Assembly (NCBI RefSeq): GCF_013328815.1
Contig: NZ_JABUHN010000004.1
Location: 307,115 to 371,114 of the forward strand
Origin: Tabrizicola fusiformis
GTDB taxonomy: Bacteria > Pseudomonadota > Alphaproteobacteria > Rhodobacterales > Rhodobacteraceae
Length of the DNA: 64,000 nucleotides
Reading direction: 5' to 3'
The notes under the pieces were generated by a model that saw nothing but the letters and a program-made list of their open reading frames with translations, was not told where the DNA came from and did not search any database. Positions 33,856 through 43,079 of this stretch are shown piece after piece (position 1 is the stretch's first letter; the number at the start of each line of letters is the position of its first letter). The position numbers and the translations under genes were made by a program.

Positions 33856-34893
33856 TCAATAGGGCATCGGCTGCAGGCGCCGCGCCGCCTCGATCTCGTC
33901 CAGCACCTCGGGCGACAGCACCAGCCCGGCGGCGCCAAGGTTGGTTTTCAATTGCGCAAGCGAGGTGGCGCCGATGATCGGCAGACAGGCAAAGGGCCGC
34001 GTCCGGCACCAGGCAATGGCCATCTGCGCCGGGTCCAGCCCGTGGCGCGCCGCCACCCCCAGATAACCGGCCACCGCCGGAAACACCTGCGGCGTGATGC
34101 GGTCCGACAGCGTGGGATTCAGGCTGCGGCGCGAGCCTTCGGGCGTTACATCGCCGGCATATTTGCCGGTCAGGAGCCCGGTCGCCAGCGGCGAGAAGGC
34201 CAGAAGCGGCATATCTTCCATCACCGAAAGCTCGGCCCAGTCGGTGTCGAACTGCCGGCAGAGCAGCGAATATTCGTTCTGCACCGTCGCCATGCGCGGC
34301 AGGCCATTGGCCTCGGCCAGCGACAGCCATTGCGCGGCCCCCCACGCGCTTTCGTTCGACAGCGCGATGTGGCGGATCTTGCCTTCGGCGATCAGCTTGG
34401 CCGCCTCTTCCAGCACATCGAGCATATGGGCGCGGGTTTCGGCCCGGCCCGCCTTGGGGGCATAATCCCAATGCTGGCGGAAGTGATAGCTGCCCCGGTT
34501 CGGCCAGTGCAGTTGGTAAAGGTCGATCACATCGGTCTGCAACCGCCGCAGCGACCCTTCCAGCGCCGTGCGCAGGCTGGCGCCGGTGATCGGCGCCCCC
34601 GCGCGCACCACCTGCCCCTGTCCGGTGACCTTGGAGGCGATCACCAGCCCGTCGCGCCCGCCGCGCGCCGCAAGCCAGCTTCCGATGATCTCTTCGGTGC
34701 GGCCCACCGTCTCGGCCCGGACCGGATTGACGGGATACATCTCGGCGGTGTCGATGAAATTCACCCCGTGGTCGCGGGCCATGTCCAGTTGCGCATGACC
34801 CTCGGTCTCGCTGTTCTGGCTGCCCCAGGTCATGCTGCCCAGACAGATTTCCGAGACAGTCAGCCCGGTCGTTCCCAATGCGATACGCTGCAT
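33856..34893 (-). CDS. Aldo/keto reductase, Tas-like
   Basis: A 345-residue NADP(H)-dependent reductase. Catalytic tetrad residues are visible: Asp and Tyr in NFIDTAEMYPVNP, Lys in VIASKVTG and His in LYQLHWPNRGSYHF. Length and the MYPV sequence match the Tas/YajO-type subgroup. The physiological substrate is unknown. It stands alone, divergent from the SDR gene at 35036. Confidence 0.85.
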   Translation of the reverse strand: MQRIALGTTGLTVSEICLGSMTWGSQNSETEGHAQLDMARDHGVNFIDTAEMYPVNPVRAETVGRTEEIIGSWLAARGGRDGLVIASKVTGQGQVVRAGAPITGASLRTALEGSLRRLQTDVIDLYQLHWPNRGSYHFRQHWDYAPKAGRAETRAHMLDVLEEAAKLIAEGKIRHIALSNESAWGAAQWLSLAEANGLPRMATVQNEYSLLCRQFDTDWAELSVMEDMPLLAFSPLATGLLTGKYAGDVTPEGSRRSLNPTLSDRITPQVFPAVAGYLGVAARHGLDPAQMAIAWCRTRPFACLPIIGATSLAQLKTNLGAAGLVLSPEVLDEIEAARRLQPMPY

Positions 34894-35035
34894 GTCACCC
34901 TCCGTTTACACCGCGCAGGCTACAGGGTGCTGCGCCAAGGGCAACCCCGCGCGCGATCGGCGCGGTTTGCGCCAGATCAGGGTGCGGCGCAGGCGAATCG
35001 GGCACCCTGTGCCCGCGACAGAAAAGGAGACGGAC

Positions 35036-35788
35036 ATGCAGATCACGTTCCACGGCAAGACGGCGCTGGTCACCGGCGCGGGTTCCGGCATCGGCGCGGC
35101 GATTGCGCTGGCGCTGGCCAAGGCGGGCGCGCGGGTGGCGGTGCAGGACATCGCGCTGGACAAGGCGCAGGCGGTGGCGGCAACGATTACCGCTGCGGGC
35201 GGCGCGGCACTGGCGCTGGCGGGCGACGTATCGGTCGCGGCCGAGGTCGAGGGGCTGGTGGCAAAGACGGTGGCCTGGGGCGGCGGGCTGCACCTTCTGG
35301 TCAACAATGCCGGGATCGGCGGGCCTTCGGCGCCCACAGGGGACTATCCGCTGGACGGCTGGGACAAGGTGATCGGCGTCAATCTGAACGGGGTGTTCTA
35401 TGGGCTGCGCTTCGGCATTCCGGCGATGCTGGCCGCAGGCGGCGGGGCCATTGTCAACATCGCCTCGATTCTGGGCTCGGTCGGCTTTGCCAACGCCCCG
35501 GCCTATGTCGCGGCCAAACATGCGGTGGTGGGCCTGACCAAGAACGCCGGGATGGAATATGCCACCCAAGGGATACGGGTGAATGCCATCGGCCCGGCCT
35601 TCATCGACACGCCGCTGCTGGCCGGGCTCGACGAGGCGGCGCGCAACTGGCTGATCTCGCTGCATCCCGCCGGGCGGATGGGCACATCCGAAGAGGTGGC
35701 GGCGCTGACGCTGTTCCTTCTGTCGGATCAGGCCAGCTTCATCACCGGCAGCTATCATCTGGTGGATGGCGGTTACACCGCGAAATGA
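35036..35788 (+). CDS. Short-chain dehydrogenase/reductase
   Basis: A 250-residue classical SDR. Cofactor motif TGAGSGIG at residues 12-19, NNAG in LLVNNAGIGG, catalytic Ser in IASILGS and YxxxK in YVAAKHAV. The C-terminal DQASFITGSYHLVDGGYTAK is typical. It should oxidise or reduce an alcohol or ketone with NAD(P). AAGGAGA lies before the ATG at 35036; the longer open frame upstream is rejected. A palindrome follows its stop. Confidence 0.87.
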   Translation: MQITFHGKTALVTGAGSGIGAAIALALAKAGARVAVQDIALDKAQAVAATITAAGGAALALAGDVSVAAEVEGLVAKTVAWGGGLHLLVNNAGIGGPSAPTGDYPLDGWDKVIGVNLNGVFYGLRFGIPAMLAAGGGAIVNIASILGSVGFANAPAYVAAKHAVVGLTKNAGMEYATQGIRVNAIGPAFIDTPLLAGLDEAARNWLISLHPAGRMGTSEEVAALTLFLLSDQASFITGSYHLVDGGYTAK

Positions 35789-35803
35789 AGCGGGCCTGCG
35801 CAG

Positions 35804-35823
35804 GATGGGCAATATTGCCCATC
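35804..35823. terminator. Perfect palindrome downstream of the SDR gene
   Basis: GATGGGC-AATATT-GCCCATC is a 20-bp perfect inverted repeat 16 bp after the SDR stop. It is a likely terminator or transcript end, though no long T run follows. Confidence 0.5.
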
Positions 35824-35857
35824 CCCTCTGCCGCAAACCTCTGGCCCTTTGCCGCGC

Positions 35858-35877
35858 CGGGCGCTAAACAGCGCCCG
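35858..35877 (+). promoter_or_regulatory. Hairpin in the region before metG
   Basis: CGGGCGCT and AGCGCCCG form an 8-bp perfect stem with an AAAC loop ending 21 bp before the metG ATG. It may lie in the metG leader and affect translation or mark its start region. It does not match a known SAM riboswitch layout. Confidence 0.4.
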
Positions 35878-35898
35878 ACCTAACGACAGGGGCGCGTC

Positions 35899-37617
35899 AT
35901 GGCACGGATTCTGATCACCTCGGCCATTCCCTATATCAATGGCATCAAGCATCTGGGCAATCTGGTGGGCAGCCAACTGCCCGCCGATCTTTTCGCCCGC
36001 TACAACCGCGCGCTTGGCCATGAAGTCATGTTCATCTGCGCCACGGACGAGCATGGCACCCCCGCCGAACTGGCCGCCGCCAAGGCGGGCAAGCCAGTGG
36101 AAGCCTATTGCGCCGAAATGCATGAGGTGCAGAAGGAACTGGCCGCCGGCTTCCGGCTGTCTTTCGACCATTTCGGGCGCTCCTCCTCGCAGCGCAATCA
36201 CCGGCTGACCCAGCATTTCGCGGGCAAGCTGGCGGAAAACGGCCTGATCCGCGAAGTGTCGGAAAAGCAGGTCTATTCCATCGACGACGGCCGCTTCCTG
36301 CCCGACCGTTATATCGAGGGCACCTGCCCGAACTGTGGCTATGACTCGGCGCGGGGTGACCAATGCGACAATTGCACCAAGCAGCTTGACCCGACCGACC
36401 TGATCAACCCGCATTCCACCATTTCCGGCTCGACCAATCTTGAGGTGCGCGAGACCAAGCACCTTTACCTGATGCAGCGGTCCTTGCGCGACAAGCTGGA
36501 AGCTTGGATCGACAGCAAGACCGACTGGCCAATCCTGACCACCTCGATCGCCAAGAAATGGCTGAACGACGGCGATGGCTTGCAAGACCGCGGCATCACC
36601 CGCGACCTGCACTGGGGCATTCCGGTGAAGAAGGGCGATGCGCCCTGGCCGGGGATGGAGGGCAAGGTCTTCTATGTCTGGTTCGATGCCCCCATCGAAT
36701 ATATCGCCTGCACCGCCGAATGGGCCGATGCCAATGGCCTTGGGGATGACGCCTGGCAACGCTGGTGGCGCACCGACAAGGGTGCTGCGGATGTCACCTA
36801 TTATCAGTTCATGGGCAAGGACAACGTGCCCTTCCATACCCTGTCTTTCCCCGCCACCATTCTGGGGTCGGGTGAGCCGTGGAAGCTGGTCGATTACCTG
36901 AAATCGTTCAACTACCTCAACTATGACGGCGGCCAGTTCAGCACCTCGCGCGGGCGGGGCGTGTTCATGGATCAGGCGTTGCAGGTGCTGCCCGCCGACT
37001 ACTGGCGCTGGTGGCTTTTGTCCCATGCCCCAGAATCCTCGGATGCCGAGTTTACATGGGAGAATTTCCAGACCTCGGTGAACAAGGATCTGGCCGATGT
37101 GCTGGGCAACCTTGTCAGCCGGGTCACCAAATTCGCCAAGTCGAAATTCGGCGACACCATCCCGGCGGGCGGCAGCTTTGGCGCGCAGGAAACCGCGCTG
37201 ATTGCCGATCTGGGCGCCCGTCTGCGCGATTACGAAGGCTTCATGGCCGCGATGGAGGTGCGCAAGGCCGCCGCCGAATTGCGCGCCATCTGGGTGATCG
37301 GCAACGAATACCTGCAATCGGCCGCCCCGTGGAGCGTGGTCAAGACCGACCCCGAACAGGCGCAGGCGATGATCCGTCTCGCGCTGAACCTGATCCGGGT
37401 CTACGCGGTGGTCTCGGCCCCCTTCATTCCCGATGCCTCGGCGGCGATGATGGCGGCGCTGAACTGCGACGACTGGAGCTGGCCGCATGACACGTCGGCG
37501 GCGCTGCGCACCTTGCCGGCGGGCCATGGTTTTGCCGTGCCGGAAAACCTCTTCCGCAAGATCACCGATGAAGAGCGCGCCGACTGGCAATCGCGCTTTG
37601 CCGGTATCCGCGCCTGA
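35899..37617 (+). CDS. metG: Methionyl-tRNA synthetase
   Basis: A 572-residue class I synthetase charging tRNA-Met. The HIGH-type motif reads [10 protein letters not shown] at residues 12-21. A zinc knuckle is seen in [19 protein letters not shown]. The KMSKS loop is FSTSRGRG, the usual form in this alphaproteobacterial MetRS group. The anticodon-binding helical domain fills the C-terminus, and no C-terminal tRNA-binding extension is present. AGGGGCG precedes the ATG. Confidence 0.95.
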   Translation: MARILITSAIPYINGIKHLGNLVGSQLPADLFARYNRALGHEVMFICATDEHGTPAELAAAKAGKPVEAYCAEMHEVQKELAAGFRLSFDHFGRSSSQRNHRLTQHFAGKLAENGLIREVSEKQVYSIDDGRFLPDRYIEGTCPNCGYDSARGDQCDNCTKQLDPTDLINPHSTISGSTNLEVRETKHLYLMQRSLRDKLEAWIDSKTDWPILTTSIAKKWLNDGDGLQDRGITRDLHWGIPVKKGDAPWPGMEGKVFYVWFDAPIEYIACTAEWADANGLGDDAWQRWWRTDKGAADVTYYQFMGKDNVPFHTLSFPATILGSGEPWKLVDYLKSFNYLNYDGGQFSTSRGRGVFMDQALQVLPADYWRWWLLSHAPESSDAEFTWENFQTSVNKDLADVLGNLVSRVTKFAKSKFGDTIPAGGSFGAQETALIADLGARLRDYEGFMAAMEVRKAAAELRAIWVIGNEYLQSAAPWSVVKTDPEQAQAMIRLALNLIRVYAVVSAPFIPDASAAMMAALNCDDWSWPHDTSAALRTLPAGHGFAVPENLFRKITDEERADWQSRFAGIRA

Positions 37618-37699
37618 TGCGCCCTGCCCGCGGTTGTGGCAAGATGAAACCCGGGACAGCGACACCGGGGGCCCGCCCCCCGGGCAGCGGGAGGCAGGC

Positions 37700-38785
37700 A
37701 TGACCCAGAGCCGCAACTATGTGTCTCGTGGTGTCGCCCATGTGGCGCTGCCGCCGGTGGCCGAACCGCTGGCGGTGAGCTTTGTTCTGCTGCCGAAATT
37801 CACCATGCTGGCCTTTTCCTCGGCCATCGAACCCTTGCGCATCGCAAATCAACTGACGGGGCAGATCCTGTTCCGCTGGCAGGTTCTGTCCGAAGATGGC
37901 GGGCCGGTGGCCTGTTCCAACGGCGTGCCGGTGATGGCCGATGGCGCATGGGGCGGCACACAGCCGCAGGGCATGGTGCTGGTCTGTTCCGGGGTCGAAC
38001 CCGAAGGCAAGGCCAGCGTGGCCTTGGCCGACTGGCTGCGTGGCCTCTGGCGGCGGGGCCGTGTGGTGGGCGGGCTTTGCACCGGCGCCTATGCGCTGGC
38101 GCGGGCGGGCATCCTGAAGGGCCGCCGCTTTACCCTGCATTGGGAAAATATCGAAGGCTTTTCCGAAACCTACCCTGACCTGCATCCGCTGCGGCAGGTC
38201 TTCACCATCGAGGAGCGGGTGATGACCTGCGCCGGGGGTGTGGCCGCTGCCGATCTGATGCTGAAGCTGATCCACGACCGTTTCGGCGCCAAGCTGAGCC
38301 AGGAGGTGATGAACATGTGCCTCTTGACCCAGCGCCGCACCGAGGAGGATCGCCAGACCGCCTCGCTCGCGGCGCGTCTGGGCACAAGGCATGACAAGCT
38401 GTTGCAGGCCGCCGCCTTTCTTGAGGCGCGGATCGAGGAAGAGTTCGACCTTGACGCCTGCGCCGCCCACCTTGACCTGTCGCGCCGCCAGATCGAGCGG
38501 CTGTTCCACCGCTATCTCGACACGACCCCGGTGCGCTATATGAATGACCTGCGGCTGGCGCGGGGCCGGGCCCTGCTGGCCGAAACCGACATGAAGGTGA
38601 CCGAGGTGGCGGTGGCCTGCGGCTATGCCTCCTCCTCGCATTTCTCCAAGAGTTTCCGCAAGAAATACGGCGTGTCGCCCTATCGCTTTTCACATTTCGG
38701 CACCGAGACGCACAGCGGCCTGCCCCCCGATTTGCACATGCCCCAGCCGGAGCCGTCGCTGGCCGACCTCATGCCACCGACCTGA
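37700..38785 (+). CDS. GlxA-family AraC-type transcriptional regulator
   Basis: A 361-residue regulator with an N-terminal DJ-1/PfpI-like domain (about residues 20-200, with GGLCTGAYALARAGILKGRRFTLH around the nucleophile-elbow position) and a C-terminal AraC HTH pair (LDACAAHLDLSRRQIERLFHRYLDTTPVRYM, then VTEVAVACGYASSSHFSKSFRKKYGVSPYRF). Proteins of this type control catabolism of amines such as glycine betaine, carnitine or arginine. Start at 37700 after GGGAGGCAG. It precedes hisD by 99 bp but is probably independent. Confidence 0.87.
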   Translation: MTQSRNYVSRGVAHVALPPVAEPLAVSFVLLPKFTMLAFSSAIEPLRIANQLTGQILFRWQVLSEDGGPVACSNGVPVMADGAWGGTQPQGMVLVCSGVEPEGKASVALADWLRGLWRRGRVVGGLCTGAYALARAGILKGRRFTLHWENIEGFSETYPDLHPLRQVFTIEERVMTCAGGVAAADLMLKLIHDRFGAKLSQEVMNMCLLTQRRTEEDRQTASLAARLGTRHDKLLQAAAFLEARIEEEFDLDACAAHLDLSRRQIERLFHRYLDTTPVRYMNDLRLARGRALLAETDMKVTEVAVACGYASSSHFSKSFRKKYGVSPYRFSHFGTETHSGLPPDLHMPQPEPSLADLMPPT

Positions 38786-38884
38786 ACTGCGACCGCTTGC
38801 CCCATCGTGGAGTGCCGTGGCCCCGGTCCTTGCCGATGGGCACCCTTGCCGCTATGGGAGGGCAGACCTGACGGAGTGCCCCCG

Positions 38885-40195
38885 ATGCCCAGCTTCCTGT
38901 CCACCGACGATGCCGATTTCGAGGCGCGGTTTTTGGCACTTCTGGGGCAGAAGCGCGAAGAGGCCGAAGACGTCGATCAGGCCGTCGCGGCGATCATCGC
39001 CGATGTCCGCGCCCGCGGCGATGCCGCGGTGACCGAGCTGACGGCGCGGTTTGACCGGCTTGACCTCACGCCGGAAACGCTGGCCTTCTCGCGCGCCGAA
39101 ATCGCTGCCGAAATCGCCAAGGTCAGCCGCGAAGACCGCGCCGCGCTGGAACTCGCGGCCGAGCGGATCCGCGCCTATCACCTGCGCCAGATGCCGCAGG
39201 ATGCGATGTGGACCGAGGCGACGGGCGCCATGCTGGGCTGGCGCTGGGGTCCGGTGTCGGCGGCGGGGCTTTATGTGCCGGGGGGGCTGGCCTCTTACCC
39301 CTCGTCGGTGCTGATGAACGCCATTCCGGCCAAGGTGGCGGGGGTCGGGCGGCTGGTGGTCACCTGCCCGACGCCGGGCGGCGTGGTGAACCCCTTGGTG
39401 CTGCTGGCCGCCGAACTGGCCGGGGTGGATACCGTCTACCGCATCGGCGGCGCGCAGGCGGTGGCGGCACTGGCCTATGGCACGGCGACCATCGCAGCGG
39501 TGGACAAGATCACCGGGCCAGGCAATGCCTATGTCGCCGCAGCCAAGCGCCGGGTCTTTGGCCGGGTCGGCATCGACATGATTGCCGGGCCGTCGGAAAT
39601 TCTGGTGATTTCGGATGGCACCGCCGACCCTGACTGGCTGGCGCTGGACCTCTTGTCACAGGCCGAGCATGACGAAAGCGCGCAATCCATCCTGATCACC
39701 CCCGACGCCACCCATGCCGCCGCCGTGGTGGCCGCCGTCGAGGCGCGGCTGCAAACGCTGGAACGCCGTGCCATCGCGGGCGCAAGCTGGCGCGATTTCG
39801 GCGCAGTGATTGTGACCCGCGATCTGGACGAGGCCGCCACCCTGTCAAACCGCGTGGCGCCCGAACATCTGGAACTCTGCGTCACCGATCCCGAGGCGTT
39901 GTCGGCGCGCATCACCCATGCCGGCGCGATCTTTCTGGGGGCATGGACTCCCGAGGCGATCGGCGACTACGTTGGCGGGCCGAACCATGTGCTGCCCACC
40001 GCACGTTCGGCACGGTTTTCCTCGGGGCTGAGTGTGATGGACTTCCTCAAACGAACCACCCTTGCCAAGATGACCCCCGCCGCGCTGGCCGCCATCGGCC
40101 CCGCGGCCGAGCGGCTGGCCGTTTCGGAAAGCCTGCAGGCGCATGGCCTTTCGGTGCGCGCCCGGCTGGAACAACTGAACGGGGGGGAGCAATGA
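38885..40195 (+). CDS. hisD: Histidinol dehydrogenase
   Basis: A 436-residue zinc enzyme of the last two steps of histidine synthesis (L-histidinol to L-histidine with NAD). Family residues are visible: Gln and His in LLSQAEHDESA, Glu-His in VAPEHLEL, Asp in GDYVGGPNHVLPT and the C-terminal His in QAHGLSVRAR. Length is normal. Start at 38885 with GGAG upstream. Its stop overlaps the UPF0262 ATG, so it heads the operon hisD-UPF0262-phosphatase. Confidence 0.95.
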   Translation: MPSFLSTDDADFEARFLALLGQKREEAEDVDQAVAAIIADVRARGDAAVTELTARFDRLDLTPETLAFSRAEIAAEIAKVSREDRAALELAAERIRAYHLRQMPQDAMWTEATGAMLGWRWGPVSAAGLYVPGGLASYPSSVLMNAIPAKVAGVGRLVVTCPTPGGVVNPLVLLAAELAGVDTVYRIGGAQAVAALAYGTATIAAVDKITGPGNAYVAAAKRRVFGRVGIDMIAGPSEILVISDGTADPDWLALDLLSQAEHDESAQSILITPDATHAAAVVAAVEARLQTLERRAIAGASWRDFGAVIVTRDLDEAATLSNRVAPEHLELCVTDPEALSARITHAGAIFLGAWTPEAIGDYVGGPNHVLPTARSARFSSGLSVMDFLKRTTLAKMTPAALAAIGPAAERLAVSESLQAHGLSVRARLEQLNGGEQ

Positions 40196-40671
40196 CCAAC
40201 CGCATCTGCCATATCGAGATCGACGAACGCGGGCTGGCCCGCGCCACCGCGGAAATCGAGCAGGAACGCAAGGTCGCCATCTTCGACCTCTTGGAAGAAA
40301 ACTCCTTCGCCCTGCCCCGGCGCGAGGACCGCGCGATCCCCGACGGCCCCTACCGGCTTGGCCTTGCCATCCGCGAGGGACGGCTGGTCTTCTCCCTCGC
40401 CACCGAGGCCGAGGCGCCGGTGGGCGAATTCCACCTCTCGCTCGGCCCGTTCCGGCAGGTGGTGAAGGATTACTTCCAGATCTGCGAAAGCTATTTCGAG
40501 GCGGTCAAACGCCTGCCGCCCAGCCAGATCGAGGCAATCGACATGGCCCGCCGCGGCATCCACAACGAGGGGGCCCGCGTGCTGCAGGAACGGCTCGACG
40601 GCAAGGCCGAGGTCGATATCGACACCGCCCGGCGCCTGTTCACCCTGATCTGCGTTCTGCATTGGGGGTAA
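40192..40671 (+). CDS. UPF0262 family protein
   Basis: A 159-residue protein of the UPF0262 family, known in alphaproteobacteria next to hisD. Recognisable stretches are EQERKVAIFDLLEENSFA, FHLSLGPFRQVVKDYF and IDMARRGIHNEGA. Soluble, unknown function. Coupled to hisD by a 4-bp overlap. Confidence 0.88.
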   Translation: MTNRICHIEIDERGLARATAEIEQERKVAIFDLLEENSFALPRREDRAIPDGPYRLGLAIREGRLVFSLATEAEAPVGEFHLSLGPFRQVVKDYFQICESYFEAVKRLPPSQIEAIDMARRGIHNEGARVLQERLDGKAEVDIDTARRLFTLICVLHWG

Positions 40672-40673
40672 GC

Positions 40674-41132
40674 TTGGGCGCCGCTCCGCAAGCCGTTCTG
40701 TTTTGCTGCGACCACAATGCGGTCCGCTCGCCCATGGCCGAAGCCATGATGAAGAAATTCTATGGCCGCCGGATCTATGTGCAATCGGCAGGGGTCAGGA
40801 ATGACATGGAGGTGGACGGCTTTTCCATTGCCGTCTGCGCCGAACTGGGGGTGGAACTGTCGCGCCACCGCTCGCGCAGCTTTGAGGAAATGGTGCAATG
40901 GGGCGATGATCTGGGGCAATTCGACCTGATCATCGCGCTGTCTTCGGCCAGCCAGCACACCGCGCTGGACCTGACGAAACACTATCACCTCGATGTCGAA
41001 TACTGGCCCATCGTCGATCCCACCGCCCTTGGCGAAACCCGCGAGGCGAAGCTATCGGCCTATCGTCAGGCCCGAGACCAGATCCGCGACAAGATCATCG
41101 CCCGGTTTGGCCCCCCCGACCCTTCGCCCTGA
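40674..41132 (+). CDS. Low-molecular-weight protein tyrosine phosphatase/arsenate reductase-like protein
   Basis: About 152 residues. The P-loop is CCDHNAVRSPMAEAM (C-x5-R-S), and the general-acid Asp of the family is probably in PIVDPTA. It would dephosphorylate a phosphotyrosine protein or a small molecule; arsenate reduction is possible. There is no ATG. TTG at 40674 with GGGGGTAA upstream is preferred over a TTG at 40662 inside the UPF0262 gene. Third gene of the hisD operon, ending before a large hairpin. Confidence 0.82.
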   Translation: MGAAPQAVLFCCDHNAVRSPMAEAMMKKFYGRRIYVQSAGVRNDMEVDGFSIAVCAELGVELSRHRSRSFEEMVQWGDDLGQFDLIIALSSASQHTALDLTKHYHLDVEYWPIVDPTALGETREAKLSAYRQARDQIRDKIIARFGPPDPSP

Positions 41133-41157
41133 ACGCCGCGCGGCGGAGAGGGCAGAC

Positions 41158-41237
41158 GCTCCGCGGGGAGTATTTCAAGAAGGGCAAATCCTTCAAATCC
41201 CTTTGCATTTGCCCTTCTTCAAATACTCCCGCCGGAG
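41158..41237. terminator. Long hairpin with GGGAGTATTT arms, terminator and dispersed repeat
   Basis: GGGAGTATTTCAAGAAGGGC at 41166 and its near-perfect reverse complement ending at 41230 form a stem of about 24 bp with one mismatch. Outer bases CTCCGCG / CGCCGGAG extend it imperfectly. It separates the converging phosphatase and HxlR genes. The right arm is nearly identical, in inverse orientation, to sequence at 46898-46931. Confidence 0.8.
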
Positions 41238-41267
41238 GCATCCGCAGCCGGGCCGGGATGCGGCGGT

Positions 41268-41624
41268 TCAGGTCCGGGTGCCAAGGAAGGCGGGCAGGTT
41301 CTCTTCGATCCAGCCGGTAAGGGCGGCGACGCGCAGCGCCGCCTCCTGTCCCAGCGGGGTCAGCGCATAATCCACATGCGGCGGCACCACCTGATGCGCG
41401 GTGCGCCGGATCAGCCCGTCGCCCTCCAGCACCTGCAAGGTCTGGGCCAGCATCCGCTCGGACACACCGCCCACCCGCCGCCGCAGCGCCGAAAAGCGCA
41501 GGGTGCCTTCCTGCAGCGCCAGCAGCACCAGAACGCCCCATTGGCTGGTCAGGTGCTTCAGCACCTGCCGCGAGGGGCATTCTGCGGCCAGCACATTGGG
41601 CGCAAAGCCCGGTTCTGCATTCAT
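41268..41624 (-). CDS. HxlR family transcriptional regulator
   Basis: A 118-residue winged-HTH regulator: CPSRQVLKHLTSQWGVLVLLALQEGTLRFSALRRRVGGVSERMLAQTLQVLEGDGLIRR. A single Cys in ECPSRQV near the N-terminus is typical of QorR/HypR-like redox or electrophile sensors. It is divergent from an NmrA-type oxidoreductase and probably controls it through the inverted repeat between them. Start at 41624. Confidence 0.88.
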   Translation of the reverse strand: MNAEPGFAPNVLAAECPSRQVLKHLTSQWGVLVLLALQEGTLRFSALRRRVGGVSERMLAQTLQVLEGDGLIRRTAHQVVPPHVDYALTPLGQEAALRVAALTGWIEENLPAFLGTRT

Positions 41625-41652
41625 GTCCGGCCCTCTGTGCGGCAATGCGGGA

Positions 41653-41689
41653 TACTTACCAAAATGTAGGCACTTCCCTTTCGTAAGTA
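41653..41689. promoter_or_regulatory. Inverted repeat TACTTAC/GTAAGTA, candidate HxlR operator
   Basis: TACTTAC (41653-41659) and GTAAGTA (41683-41689) form an inverted repeat with 23 bp between the arms, in the AT-rich gap between the divergent HxlR and oxidoreductase genes. HxlR proteins commonly bind such sites in divergent promoters. Confidence 0.6.
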
Positions 41690-41730
41690 AAGGCGTATCT
41701 CTGGCCCATCGCAACCGAGAGGACGTTACC

Positions 41731-42573
41731 ATGACTATTGCCATCACCGGGGCCACCGGCCAGCTTGGCCGCCTTGCCATCGCCGCGCTCAAGACCCGCG
41801 CCCCGGGGGCGGAGGTTATCGCCCTTGCCCGCAATGCCGCCGCCGATCTGGGCGTTCCGGTCCGCGCCTTTGACTATACCAAGCCGGAAACGCTGGTTCC
41901 CGCGCTGGCGGGTGTCGAGACGCTGGTTCTGATTTCCTCGAGCGATTTCAATGACCGCGCCGGACAGCACAAGGCGGTGATCGACGCGGCCAAGGCGGCA
42001 GGGGTCGGGCGGATCGTCTATACCTCACTGCTCAAGGGCGATGCTTCGCCGATGATCCTGGCGCAGGACCATATTGCGACCGAAGCCTATCTTGCCGCCT
42101 CGGGTCTGGCCCATACCGTGCTGCGCAATGGCTGGTATACCGAGAACCACACCGGGTCGCTGGGCGGGGCGATTGCCGCCGGTGCGATGATCGGCGCTTC
42201 GGGCGAAGGGCGGATCGCCTCGGCGGCCCGCGCCGATTATGCCGAAGCGATTGCCGTCACCGCGCTGGACGCCACCCATGCCGGCAAGGTCTATGAGCTG
42301 GTAGGCGATGCCGCCCCGACCATGACCGAATTTGCCGCCGAAGTGGGCCGCCAGATCGGCAAGCCCCTGCCCTACAATGACCTGCCGCCCGCGACCTATG
42401 CCGGTATCCTGCAAAGCTTCGGCCTGCCCGAGGGCTTTGCCAATATCCTGGCAGACAGCGATGTGCAGGCATCGAAGGGCGCTCTCTTTGACGACAGCCG
42501 CACGCTTTCGGCGCTGATCGGACGGCCGACCACCCCGATCGCCGCGACCATCGCGGCGGCGCTGGCAGGCTGA
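41731..42573 (+). CDS. NmrA-like NAD(P)-dependent oxidoreductase, quinone reductase type
   Basis: A 280-residue atypical SDR. The dinucleotide motif is ITGATGQLGRLA at the N-terminus, with SSSDFNDRAGQHKAVIDAAKAAGVGRIVYTS in the middle. This matches the NmrA/QorB group that reduces quinones. Pairing with a divergent HxlR regulator is the usual arrangement of quinone- or electrophile-induced reductases. AGAGGACG lies about 5 bp before the ATG. Confidence 0.87.
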   Translation: MTIAITGATGQLGRLAIAALKTRAPGAEVIALARNAAADLGVPVRAFDYTKPETLVPALAGVETLVLISSSDFNDRAGQHKAVIDAAKAAGVGRIVYTSLLKGDASPMILAQDHIATEAYLAASGLAHTVLRNGWYTENHTGSLGGAIAAGAMIGASGEGRIASAARADYAEAIAVTALDATHAGKVYELVGDAAPTMTEFAAEVGRQIGKPLPYNDLPPATYAGILQSFGLPEGFANILADSDVQASKGALFDDSRTLSALIGRPTTPIAATIAAALAG

Positions 42574-42668
42574 GGCGTCGCATTCCGGCCTGAATGCGTC
42601 CCCTCCGGCTTTGACCTTGCCGGAGGGGCGTGGCACAACCGGGCGGCACCCCGAACCACGGAGCCGAA

Positions 42669-43079
42669 ATGAGCCAGTCGCAAGCCCGCGCCACCCTGAC
42701 CGCCTATTACGCCGCCTTCAACGCGGGCGACATTCCGGCGATGCTCGACACGCTGCATGACGATTTCGCGCATCATGTGAATGAGGGCGCGACGCGGCTG
42801 GGCAAGGCGGCTTTCGCCGAATTCTGCGCCCATATGTCGGAAACCTACCGCGAAGAGCTGCGCGACATTGCGGTGATGGCCAATGACGCGGGCACGCGCG
42901 GGGCGGCGGAATTCGTGGTGCATGGCCAGTATCTCAAGACCGACCCCGGCCTGCCCGAGGCGCGCGGGCAGCGTTATGTGCTGCCCGCCGGCGGGTTCTT
43001 TACGCTGCAAGACGGCAAGATCACCCGCGTCACCACCTATTACAACCTGAACGACTGGATCGCACAGGTGTCCAGGTGA
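42669..43079 (+). CDS. SnoaL/ketosteroid isomerase-like (NTF2-fold) protein
   Basis: A 136-residue NTF2-fold protein: ARATLTAYYAAFNAGDIPAMLDTLHDDFAHHVNEG at the N-terminus and GFFTLQDGKITRVTTYYNLNDW at the C-terminus. Such proteins are small isomerases, hydrolases or ligand binders; the reaction is unknown. It is coupled to the acetyltransferase gene by a GTGA overlap. Confidence 0.8.
   Translation: MSQSQARATLTAYYAAFNAGDIPAMLDTLHDDFAHHVNEGATRLGKAAFAEFCAHMSETYREELRDIAVMANDAGTRGAAEFVVHGQYLKTDPGLPEARGQRYVLPAGGFFTLQDGKITRVTTYYNLNDWIAQVSR

Noticed and set aside
35789..35898. SAM riboswitch before metG
   Set aside because: Only two simple hairpins are present; the conserved SAM-I or SAM-II core is not visible.
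40662..40673. TTG at 40662 as start of the LMW phosphatase
   Set aside because: It lies inside the end of the UPF0262 gene without a Shine-Dalgarno, whereas TTG 40674 has GGGGGTAA just upstream.
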